Source of the DNA: DASVTR01 sp036382855
GTDB taxonomy: Bacteria > Acidobacteriota > Blastocatellia > Pyrinomonadales > Pyrinomonadaceae
Assembly (NCBI GenBank): GCA_036382855.1
Contig: DASVPO010000033.1
Coordinates: 186,001-250,000, forward strand
Length of the DNA stretch: 64,000 nucleotides
Direction: 5' to 3'
The stretch's first letter is position 1; every line of letters starts with the position of its first letter. The notes beneath the pieces were generated by a model, which was not told where the DNA came from, made no database searches, and worked only from the letters and a program-made list of their open reading frames with translations. This document shows positions 43,392 through 52,500 of this stretch, piece by piece. The translations under genes and the position numbers were made by a program.

Positions 43392-45572
43392 CTATTTAAT
43401 CTTCTTCGATGTGAGGTCTTTGGCATTTTGACGCAGAACGAGGCCGGATACGTTTCCTTTCTCATCCTTAACGAAGGTTATCTGTATATTCCCCGCTGTG
43501 AGGAAAAACTTGGTCTCTGATTCGGGAAATAATTCAAACTTTGGTTGACCCGGAGCTTCGCCCATTAGCTTTCCATCCTCTTTAGTGACGTTAATGATGA
43601 AACCCGGGCCAAGCTCATATTGTCCGACGTAAGCATCGTAGATCTTCTGGTCCAGCTTGATCGCAGTTTTGCCCGCGTTAATATCAAAATAGGTCAAGAG
43701 ATTAATGGGAGCATCGGATTGCGAGGGGTTGCGAACAAGGGGAAGGTCAATGAAGGATGCGTGTTGACTGTTTCTTGACACAGAGATGACGGGCGTCCCT
43801 CCGGCCGGAATGCGTGCGAAGACGCTTTTATCGTGTCCCGCGATGGCAACGCGAATCCTGTGACCCTTCCTGATAAGGACGGATGTCGGCAGCAGCCCGA
43901 ACTTCAGTTCTGCGATTTCGCCAATCACTAACGGCATCGCATCTTTCTTCTTAAACGTGTGATAGGGCACAAGCGTCGTGTAGGGCGGTTTGTCGTTTGA
44001 TACCTTGCGGTGAATCGCGCGCAACTGTCCCTCTGTCAGGTATGTAACCTTGCCTGTCTCGTCTATCTCTTCGAGGTAAACAAAAAACGCTCCGTCCGTG
44101 TGCGTCGAAGTAACGTAAAGATTGACGACGGGATGGCCTGTGATTTCCGTGTCTGCGGTCAGGGGTTGGGTTGTGTATGTGAGCAGGCGACGGTCTTCTC
44201 CGGCGCGGTCTGGATAGATGACCTGTCCGCCCAGTTGCGTGCGCCAGCGATTCTTTTCGCCTGTGCTCGCTTCGTAATCCACTTTGTATGTGTCAGCGCC
44301 CGCAGCCGAGTTCGGCGCTGATGCGGACAACAAATTATCGGCAGCCATGTAGAGGCGCATGTTCTGAGTGCCGACGACGGGCCAGACCTTAGTCTTCTTC
44401 CAACGCTCCTCGCCTACCGTGTAATAGAACAAAACTTTCTCTGAATCTACGCCTGTGTCAATGCCTTTCAAGTAATGATCGAAGAAGCGCAGCCATTCGT
44501 ACATGAGGGAGACTCTCTGTGAGTTCACAGAAAAATATGGACTCGCGTTCTGCGTTGCACCGTGATTCCAGGGGCCTATGATGGCTCTCTGCGAGTTGTT
44601 GAAAGTGAGGAAGCTTTTGATAACGCCGTCGGCCGTTCCTGCATCGAACCAGCCACCCCAGTTATTGATGGCAACTTTTGAACGCTCTATTTCCTGACGA
44701 TGATTGTGAATGCTGATGTCATCAAACGTCACACTGACGTTGCGGCCAACGCTTAGTGCGTCGTCGCGGAAAGTGACTTGTCGTGCGGCCCTGTCGAGGT
44801 CAATGTTGGCTGCGTGCTCTTTTATCGCCTGTCGCAACAACTGGCGGTCGCCGTCTGCGTCAACCGGCTTGACGCCAGCGCCTTCATCCAGTTGATGATT
44901 CGAATCGTTCCATGTCTTAACCAGCCATTCGCTCGGGATGCCGCCGGGAAAAGGAACGTCCGTAAATTCGTCAAACTCGTAATGTCTAGGGAGCACGGCT
45001 TTGACCGCCGGGTGATTGAGCCTGGCGAGCAACTGTGCGGAGTTTCCGCCATAGGAACTACCGTATGCTCCAACCTTACCGCTGGACCATGATTGCGCGA
45101 CGACCCAATCAACCACCTTGCCATAATCTTCAATCTCTTCCTTCGACCATGGCATCGTCCATGTGCCGGAGGACGCGCCCGTGCCGCGCGCATCAACCAT
45201 GATTAAGGCGTAGCCATGACTGACGAAAAACTTTTGCAGGTTGTCGGGCTCTCGACTCTCTTTCGCACGCCAGTAGCGCGTGATGTTCAGCAAGGCAGGG
45301 ATTCTGGCGGCGGCGGGTAAATCTTTGGGGAGCAACACATCAATGGCTATCTTTGTGCCGTCGCGCATGGTCACGTAAAGCGCGCTGGTCGTAATCTCTT
45401 TATATGGCGGCTCGACGTAGCCTTTGTATCGCGGGATGTTGCCGCCCGCCTGTGTTCTGTTATCCGCTCCCTGAGTTTGCTGCGCATAAACATCTACGTG
45501 GAGAGGAAGCGTCATGCTGCATGAGAAAATAAAGATTGCTAAAAAGACTGAAGGGAGGAATATCCGCATCAT
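43392..45572 (-). CDS. Exported CocE/NonD-family hydrolase (X-Pro dipeptidyl-peptidase-like)
   Basis: 726 residues, ATG with AAGGA six bases upstream. Signal peptide 1-30. The alpha/beta-hydrolase domain has VTMRDGTKIAIDVLLP, VDARGTGASSGTW and the nucleophile elbow GAYGSSYGG; a helical cap and the jelly-roll C-domain (TGHPVVNLYVTSTHTDGAFF, FGLLPTSVLIRKGHRIRV) complete an S15/CocE enzyme. The last 80 residues (IYDAYVGQYELGPGFIINVT) form a DUF3471-type beta-barrel, often attached to beta-lactamase-like proteins. Family members cleave esters or acyl-peptide bonds. The base composition looks lower in GC than in neighbouring genes. With the divergent AraC gene it forms the content of the suspected tRNA-linked element. 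Confidence 0.88.
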   Translation of the reverse strand: MMRIFLPSVFLAIFIFSCSMTLPLHVDVYAQQTQGADNRTQAGGNIPRYKGYVEPPYKEITTSALYVTMRDGTKIAIDVLLPKDLPAAARIPALLNITRYWRAKESREPDNLQKFFVSHGYALIMVDARGTGASSGTWTMPWSKEEIEDYGKVVDWVVAQSWSSGKVGAYGSSYGGNSAQLLARLNHPAVKAVLPRHYEFDEFTDVPFPGGIPSEWLVKTWNDSNHQLDEGAGVKPVDADGDRQLLRQAIKEHAANIDLDRAARQVTFRDDALSVGRNVSVTFDDISIHNHRQEIERSKVAINNWGGWFDAGTADGVIKSFLTFNNSQRAIIGPWNHGATQNASPYFSVNSQRVSLMYEWLRFFDHYLKGIDTGVDSEKVLFYYTVGEERWKKTKVWPVVGTQNMRLYMAADNLLSASAPNSAAGADTYKVDYEASTGEKNRWRTQLGGQVIYPDRAGEDRRLLTYTTQPLTADTEITGHPVVNLYVTSTHTDGAFFVYLEEIDETGKVTYLTEGQLRAIHRKVSNDKPPYTTLVPYHTFKKKDAMPLVIGEIAELKFGLLPTSVLIRKGHRIRVAIAGHDKSVFARIPAGGTPVISVSRNSQHASFIDLPLVRNPSQSDAPINLLTYFDINAGKTAIKLDQKIYDAYVGQYELGPGFIINVTKEDGKLMGEAPGQPKFELFPESETKFFLTAGNIQITFVKDEKGNVSGLVLRQNAKDLTSKKIK

Positions 45573-45792
45573 ATTGTTTCCTTAAATTGAAAGATTAAAG
45601 GGGCGGAGACTAACTCATACTCGCTACAGAATAATGATACGTTGCAAGCTGACAATTTGAAATTCAAGATTTTTGACTCTCTGCGCCAAGTAATAGACAG
45701 GAGATGCCAAATGAGCGATGGCGTGAAAGATTGTGGCTCCGTTTTATGTGTTTTCGCCGCTCTGGAATAAAATGTTTCCCTGATTTAAGGTT

Positions 45793-46815
45793 ATGTTTAT
45801 GCCTCGCGAATGCACGATTCTGGTCAAGTCCGTCAACAAGATTATTGATGCCTTGAAGTCTGAGGGAGTTGAGCCGGAAGAACTTTACAGGGCAGTCAAC
45901 TTTGACCCGGCGCTTCTCTCTGACCCTGATAATCGAATTCCCTTTTCTCAATTCGTCGCGTTCTACGAGCATGGAGCAAGGCTGACGGGCAATGATGCCT
46001 TCGGGCTGCACATGGGCGAGAGAGTTGAGCCGGAATTATTCGATGTCCTCGGTTACGTGGTGATAAACAGCCCGACTTTAGGCGAGGCTATCAACCGCTT
46101 GATTCGCTATCATTCGATCTGGACGGATGGAGCGTTCTACAATTTAGACGTGAGCGGCCGGCAAGCGCGTCTTACTTATGAATACGTTGACGGGCTGACC
46201 GATGGGCGGCGGCATGATTGCGAGATGACGCTCTCCATTCTGGTGAGTTTCGCACGACGCGGAACAGGCGTTGACTGGACGCCGCATGAAGTCTCTTTCC
46301 AACATTCAACGCCGCAGAACATTATCGAGCATCAACGAATTTTCCGTTCACAGGTTCATTTCGACAGGCCAATGAATGAGTTAATCTTCGACAGTTCGTT
46401 GCTCGCTCTTCCGATGATGAAAGCGGACCCCGGTTTATTCGTCATCCTCGACCGCCACGCTCAAGAGTTGCTTTCAAGACGCCCGCGCGCAGACGGTCTC
46501 ATCAATCAGGTTCGTCAACTTCTAGGCGAGGCGCTCAACGCAGGCGACGACCCCGGCATTGAAACCATTTCACAGAATTTGGGAATCAGTGTTCGCACGC
46601 TTCAGAGAAAACTGAAAGAAGAGGGCAAGTCTCATCAAGGTCTGCTCGATGAGATGCGTTGCGAACTTTCCAAGCGGTATTTGCAGGAACCGAAGCTCGC
46701 CATTTGCGAGGTAGCATATCTTCTGGGCTTCTCCGAACCCAGCGCCTTTCATCGCGCGTTTCGTCGCTGGACAGGAATCACACCCAAAGAATTCCGAAGA
46801 GGGCAATTATCGTGA
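45793..46815 (+). CDS. AraC-family transcriptional regulator
   Basis: 340 residues; ATG at 45793, with another at 45799 that has better spacing to AAGG. The N-terminal 200 residues are the arabinose-binding-like domain of the OruR/ArgR type (GNDAFGLHMGERVEPELFDVLGYVV, then RLIRYHSIWTDG). The C-terminal 100 residues hold two helix-turn-helix motifs (IETISQNLGISVRTLQRKLK and AICEVAYLLGFSEPSAFHRA). It is divergent from the CocE hydrolase gene across 220 bases and likely controls it. The inducer is unknown. Confidence 0.92.
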   Translation: MFMPRECTILVKSVNKIIDALKSEGVEPEELYRAVNFDPALLSDPDNRIPFSQFVAFYEHGARLTGNDAFGLHMGERVEPELFDVLGYVVINSPTLGEAINRLIRYHSIWTDGAFYNLDVSGRQARLTYEYVDGLTDGRRHDCEMTLSILVSFARRGTGVDWTPHEVSFQHSTPQNIIEHQRIFRSQVHFDRPMNELIFDSSLLALPMMKADPGLFVILDRHAQELLSRRPRADGLINQVRQLLGEALNAGDDPGIETISQNLGISVRTLQRKLKEEGKSHQGLLDEMRCELSKRYLQEPKLAICEVAYLLGFSEPSAFHRAFRRWTGITPKEFRRGQLS

Positions 46816-46960
46816 CTGTGAACAACGGATTAAAAGCGTAGAGAACGAAGCACCACCCTTAAAAACCTGCCCTCCTTACGAGATGCCCCAAACCCTTCTA
46901 AAGATTAGAGATTTACTGCTCCGTGCAACTTGCTACAAACACTTCCGATATGCTAAATAC

Positions 46961-47018
46961 GCACTTTCACGGCATCGTCGCTGGTTTGTTTCCCGTACGG
47001 GGGACGCCACTTCCTTTC
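46961..47018 (+). pseudogene. Degenerate tRNA-Glu copy (right repeat / attachment remnant)
   Basis: Aligned with 43185-43240 it keeps the anticodon loop CTTTCAC with GGC, part of the T arm (GGTT, TCCC), GTACGGG with two extra G, then ACGCCACTTCCTTTC, the CCA end and the same 3' flank. The T loop and the anticodon stem have mutations and the 5' half is not recognisable, so it cannot make a tRNA. Similarity goes on weakly to about 47030 (CAT-CAC-ACAG). Confidence 0.65.
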
Positions 47019-47098
47019 CATCACTGACAGGCTTGGGCCTTGATGTTAACTCCTGAAAATTTTCGAACCGGCCTCACGTGCGGCGCGGAGTGCTCTCA

Positions 47099-48310
47099 TT
47101 GAAGAAGCAAAAGACGCTCCTTTTTTACTGTCAACATTCTCTGGGCATCGGACACCTGTTCCGTTCGTTTGCGATTGCCGAAGCGTTGAGCAAGCGTTTC
47201 CGCGTCGTCTTCGTTTCCGGCGGAAAATTGCCGCGCGCCGTGCGGCTGCCGGATGGAATCGAGTATGTGCAGATACCGCCCGTGGGTGAAGGGCCGGAGG
47301 GAGGAATTGTCAGTCAGGACGGCAGACGCGACATCGATCTTGCGTGGCGTTTGCGCAGCTCGCGCCTGCTCAAACTTTTTCATCAACTTAAGCCGTCCGT
47401 GCTGCTCATAGAGTTTTATCCTTTCGGACGGTTGCAGTTTTCGAGCGAGTTGCTGCCGCTACTCGATGCAGCGCGTTTGGCTAAACCGCAACGCCCTCTT
47501 GTGCTGTGCAGCCTGCGCGATATTATCAAGAGCCGCGCGCGACCGCATCGCTCTATCTACGAAGACATTATCAGCACCTTCGTCAACAACCTTTATGACG
47601 GCGTGCTGTTTCACGCCGACCCGCGCTTCGCTCGACTGGAAGAGACGTTCCAGTCGTCCGTCCCGCTCTCGACTCCCGTTTATTATACCGGCTTCGTCAC
47701 GCCGCAAAGAGAATTGCCAGTGACGACTGCACGGAAGAACGGTAATCAGGTAATCGTCTCTGCCGGAGGCGGGCGCTGCGGCGCGACGCTCTCGCACACT
47801 GCCCTCGAAGCCTACACACGTTATGGCATCGGCGACGGGCTTGGCATGACTATCGTCGCCGGGCCGTTTATGCCGCAGCCTGAATGGGAGAGGCTGAAGG
47901 CGGCGTCACAAAATGTCAGAGGACTCAAGGTGCGCCGCTGGCTCACGAATTTCAGAGCCGAACTCTCGCGCGCGAGGATGTCTGTCAGCCAGTGTGGCTA
48001 TAACACCACGATGGATTTACTCAGCACTCGCACCCCGTCGCTCGTCGTGCCTTACGTGGACAAGGATGAACTTGAACAGATGCAGAGGGCGCGAAAGCTG
48101 GAACGCTTCGGCAAGGTGCGCGTGCTTGAGCCGGAACGAATGGACGCTCGCACGCTCGCCACCGAAATACGCCGGACTCTAAGCTTTCAACCCTCCTCAA
48201 CCAACTTTGATATGAACGGTGCGACCAGAACCAGCAGCCTCATCGAATCGCTGGCTGCTGAAGCCCGGGAGCGTGTCGAGCGGCGAAAGATGAAGGAGAA
48301 GAACGGATGA
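47099..48310 (+). CDS. MurG-like family 28 glycosyltransferase
   Basis: 403 residues if it starts at the TTG at 47099, which has GGAG eight bases upstream and gives the natural opening MKKQKTLLFYCQHSLGIGH; GTG codons at 47078 and 47090 are alternatives. GIGHLFRSFAIAEAL is the N-terminal glycine loop of GT28 enzymes, and VIVSAGGGRCGATL, VSQCGYNTTMDLL and LVVPYVDKDELEQMQRA form the nucleotide-sugar half. Probably transfers a sugar onto a lipid or small acceptor. Its stop overlaps the start of the second glycosyltransferase by four bases, so the two are translated together. Confidence 0.85.
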   Translation: MKKQKTLLFYCQHSLGIGHLFRSFAIAEALSKRFRVVFVSGGKLPRAVRLPDGIEYVQIPPVGEGPEGGIVSQDGRRDIDLAWRLRSSRLLKLFHQLKPSVLLIEFYPFGRLQFSSELLPLLDAARLAKPQRPLVLCSLRDIIKSRARPHRSIYEDIISTFVNNLYDGVLFHADPRFARLEETFQSSVPLSTPVYYTGFVTPQRELPVTTARKNGNQVIVSAGGGRCGATLSHTALEAYTRYGIGDGLGMTIVAGPFMPQPEWERLKAASQNVRGLKVRRWLTNFRAELSRARMSVSQCGYNTTMDLLSTRTPSLVVPYVDKDELEQMQRARKLERFGKVRVLEPERMDARTLATEIRRTLSFQPSSTNFDMNGATRTSSLIESLAAEARERVERRKMKEKNG

Positions 48311-49455
48311 GCAAGCATAACGGACAAGCTCCGGCAGTTTGTTTTGTTACTCCTGAATATCCGCCGCGCGCCACCGGCATCGCCCGGTCTGCCGTTCGCA
48401 TCGTCAGGCACCTGCTGGAAGGCGGCTTCGAGATGCACGTCTTCGTGCCGCAGAGAGGCGAGAGCGGCGAAACGACCGCCACAACTCATGCTATTGAAGA
48501 CGGCGTTCACGTGCATCGCGTCCGATTGGAGCAGGACGCCAGCAAGCTGATGCTGGCGTATGTTCTGAGCGAGGAGATACGCAAGGTTGACGAGGTTTCC
48601 CGGTTCGCTCTGTTTCATGGTTTTTTCCTGCCGGTGGCTTTCGCCTGTTTGCGAGTAGCTGAGCATGGAAGCCGCCCTGTCATCGCCAGTATTCGCGGAA
48701 GCGACGCCGTTGACTGGCTTGTGACCGAGAATCAGAGAAACATCATCAGCATAGTCTTGCAGAAAGCCTCATGGGTGACATCCGTGAGCACGGACTTGCT
48801 CGACAACGTTTGTGCTCTACGGGACGTGTCGGAAAAATCGTCCGTGATTTTAAACTCGATTGATAGTAGCGATTTTCCTACGTGGCAATTGACGGATGAG
48901 AATCGCGGCGTGGTCGGCACGCTCGGAGAGTTCCGTTATAAGAAAGATATACCGCTGCTGGTCCAATCATACGCGGCGCTTAGTCCTGAGTTGCGGCGAA
49001 AGCTGTTGCTCGTCGGATACTACGATAAAGAGACGACCAGAATTGATTGCGAGCGTGCGATTGCGCAGTACAACGTGGAAGGGGAAACACACTTCACAGG
49101 GCTTGTCAGGGACGACGCAATCAAAGAGCACTTGATGGGGATGCGTGTCTTCGTTGTCTGCTCAAAGCACGACGGTCTGCCCAATGCGCTGCTTGAAGCG
49201 GCGGCGGTCGGCGTGCCGCTCGTCGCCACTGCCGTCGGAGGAATGTTGGACGTGCTGGTTGACGGAGAAAACGCGCTGCTCGTTCCGCCGGAAGACCCCA
49301 TCAGGCTGACAGAGGCCATCGAAGCAGTGTTGCGCGATGAAGCGCTCGCACGAAGGCTGTCCGGGGCCGCCAGAGAAATCGTCAGGAATCTTCAACCTGA
49401 GAACGAAAAGAGAGCGTGGATTGAGCTTTATCAAAGAATGCTCGACCATGCTTGA
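48307..49455 (+). CDS. Family 4 glycosyltransferase (GT-B)
   Basis: 382 residues, ATGA overlap with the gene before. N-domain starts VCFVTPEYPPRATGIARSA; the C-domain has the donor-binding series VGTLGEFRYKKDIPLLVQSY, THFTGLVRDD, VVCSKHDGLPNALLEAAAVG with the conserved Glu, and VGGMLDVLVDGENALLVPP. Typical retaining transferase of polysaccharide or glycoconjugate assembly. With the MurG-like partner it makes a small sugar-transfer operon; no flippase or polymerase is adjacent. A strong terminator follows. Confidence 0.92.
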   Translation: MSKHNGQAPAVCFVTPEYPPRATGIARSAVRIVRHLLEGGFEMHVFVPQRGESGETTATTHAIEDGVHVHRVRLEQDASKLMLAYVLSEEIRKVDEVSRFALFHGFFLPVAFACLRVAEHGSRPVIASIRGSDAVDWLVTENQRNIISIVLQKASWVTSVSTDLLDNVCALRDVSEKSSVILNSIDSSDFPTWQLTDENRGVVGTLGEFRYKKDIPLLVQSYAALSPELRRKLLLVGYYDKETTRIDCERAIAQYNVEGETHFTGLVRDDAIKEHLMGMRVFVVCSKHDGLPNALLEAAAVGVPLVATAVGGMLDVLVDGENALLVPPEDPIRLTEAIEAVLRDEALARRLSGAAREIVRNLQPENEKRAWIELYQRMLDHA

Positions 49456-49492
49456 TTCGATAGACGGTCACAACGAACAGAGGCCACTCTGA

Positions 49493-49532
49493 AAAGGGAA
49501 GCCAACACTCTGATGAGAGTCGGCTTCCCTTT
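49493..49532. terminator. Bidirectional terminator between convergent genes
   Basis: AAAGGGAAGCC (49493-49503) pairs with GGCTTCCCTTT (49522-49532), with an inner ACTCT/AGAGT stem and loop GATG. It lies 37 bases past the glycosyltransferase stop and 24 before the end of the convergent subtilase gene. Confidence 0.85.
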
Positions 49533-49556
49533 CCTGTGTATGAGTTGCAAGCTGGC

Positions 49557-52500
49557 TTACGGCCCGCAGTCCTGGTTAGTGCGCGTGATGCCGGAGCCGA
49601 AGCGTTGCTGGTATTCGGCGGAAGTCAGAAACGCGCAGACCATCGCCTTGTAGTTGCCCGGCACGCGATTGTTGAGCACGTCGAGCCAGAAGTTATAACC
49701 GCCTTCGTCAGGATTGCGTTGCAGGTAGCCGAAGTATTGCATCAGCACGAACGCGCGGTTGTATTCTGCGTTGACGAATAAAGTGTCGTCGGCAACCATG
49801 CGGACGATGCGAGCGCGGCTCTGATTGACCGTGTAGTCGTTCAGGAATTCCGCGCGCCGTGTTGAAAGGTCCACGCCTGAGCCTTGCTGGATTGTCAGCA
49901 GCAGGGCGTCAATGAACTCCGGCCCCGTGAGGCTCTGCGGATACTTTTGCAGAAACGCAGGGCGCGCGACCCAGGCGTTGGCGAAAGCCTGCTTGCTCGC
50001 TTCCAGATTCGGGCCTTCGGGCACGAGGCTGCGGTCCGCAGTAAACTGCGAGAAGGTCGGCCGAGCGCCGTAGCTCGATTTGTAGAAACGATAGACGAAG
50101 CTGCCTGTGCGCTGAAACTCGTTTTCGACGAAGAAGGCTGCCGAGATGTTAATGCGGCGATTATGGACGCAGCGTGCGTCGCCTACGGGACAGGGCGCGG
50201 GCGTGTTGTTGGCGTTGCCCGTAATCTGCTCGCTCCAGTAGTCAAGGCCGCCCTGGTCTGGCTCTCGTCCGAGGAAGTCAAGATAGTGAAGACGAACGAA
50301 GAAGCGTGCATTGTCAATCGGATTCGTCGGGATTGTATAGGTCGCTGCCTTCACGTTGCTGGGAATCCAGCCGTCTTTCCAAGCCTTCGCCTTGATGGTC
50401 AAATTTCTTCCGGCGGGAATCGTGATTTTCGAGCCGGAGATGATGACGGGGTCGCTCTGTGTCGGCTCGTTGCCGTTGGTCGTATAATGGATGACTGCTC
50501 CGTCCGTAGAGCAGTTGATGGTCACTTCCCGCGCCGTCGTCAGCGTAAACTCGTTGCCGTCTGGACTGAAACTCGGCAGGCTGACAGATGCAAGGCCGCT
50601 GACCGCGACGGGGCTCATGCGATTCGTCATCGTGCCGTCGCCAAGCTGGCCGGAACTGTTAACGCCCCATGCACGAAGCGAACCATCGTTTAAGAGCACA
50701 AGGTTGTGAGAGTTTCCGGCGGCCATCGCTTTGACGCCCGCGAGGCCGGGAACGGGCTGCGGCGTCGGCCGGCAGCAGTTTGTGGCGTCGCCCAACTGTA
50801 GCCTGTTGTTATCGCCCCACGCCAGGACCGCGCCATCGCTGCGCAGGGCAAGGCTATGGGCGCCGCCGCCACTGACAGCAGCAGCACTACTGATGCCGCC
50901 CACCTGCAAAGGCGTCGGATGCGGTGTGAAATCCTGCGTCGGCAGACCTAACTGCATGTGGAAGTTGTCGCCCCAAGCCCAGACCGTGCCGTCGTTGCGC
51001 ACGGCGAGGCTGTGGTCCGAGCCGCCCGTAGTGCCTCCGGCGGAAATGTCAACTACGCCTGTGAGGTTGATAACCTGCACAGGCACGATGCGCACCGTGG
51101 TCGTTCCGTCGCCCAACTGCCCATTGCTGTTGCCGCCCCATGCCCAGATTGTTCCGTCCGTCTTAAGCGCCAGCGTGTGGTCGCCTCTGGCGGAGATGGC
51201 GCGCACGTTTGCGAGGCCGCTCACCTGCACGGGCGTGTTGCTGTTCGTGGTTGCATCGTCGCCTAAGGAGTAGACCGCGCCCCAGGACCAGACCGTCCCG
51301 TCGCTTTTGAGCGCAACGCTATGAAAACCGCCTGCGGCGACGGCGACAACGTTCGTCAGGCCGCTGACCTGCACGGGCACGAGGCGGTCCGTCGTCGTTC
51401 CGTCTCCGAGTTGGCCGTAGCCGTTAAAGCCCCATGACCAGACCGTGCCATCGGAGAGAGAGGCGAGTGTGAAACCGTTGCTCGCAGCCGCCGAGACGAC
51501 GTTCGATAGTCCGCTGACCTGCATTGGAGTCGGCGTATTATTTTTCGTGCCGTTGCCGAGTTGCCCGGAAAGATTCTCGCCCCATGCCCAGAGTGTTCCG
51601 TCTGTGCGGATGGCAAGCGAGTAGTTGCGGCCAACAGAAATGGCTTTGACGCCGCCAAACTCAACCTGCTGCACGACGCCTGTGATTCTCGTCGCGGTGT
51701 TGTTCGTCGTAACGCGGTCGCTCTGAGTGCTGGCGACTGAGACTGTGTTGACGATATTAGTGGCGGGCGCAGCCGTCACCCTGACAGTGATCGTGATGGG
51801 CACGCCGGAACTGGATGCGGAGCCGAGGAGCATGCCGACGTTGGCCGTTACGGTTCCATTTGTTCCGACCGCAGGGCCGCTGCATGTTCCAACTCCTGTT
51901 GTGCAGGAGATGAAGGTAGTTCCGGCGGGCAGAGGGTCGGTGAAATTTACGTTGGGCGCTTCATTCGGGCCGAGGTTGCGGACAAAGGACGTGTAGGTCA
52001 GATTTTGTCCAGACACAACCGGGTCTGGATTGGCCGCGAGGCTCACGTCCAGATCGGCGGAGGGCGGAGGCGGCGGATTGCGAAAAGCAAACGTCACAGC
52101 CGGCGCATTGGTTAAATCTTTGAACGACGTTTCCGAAGTGTGCGAGAGAACGGTGTAGGCATCGGGCCAGCCGTTTGAGATGCCGACGACGGGGAAGAGA
52201 TTCTGATTGCCGTCGCCGTAGCGCGTCTGGATAGTGCCGTCGCGGCGCAACTCTATCTCGAAATTGACGGGATGCTCGCCGCGGCTTGTGCCGTCAAGAA
52301 AACGCGTGTTGTAGGTGACGGCACGCCAGCGAAAGATGATGCGTTCGGCATCGGGCTGGACGACATACACGTCGTCGCCCGCGCGCCTGTCTGTGCGCAG
52401 GTCGTCCCAGAGGCCCGCGATCATCGCCATGGATTCGAGGCCCGTTATCGAACTGAAGTTATCGCCCGCATTCTCCAGAGGATTGTTGGGGTCGTAGGGG

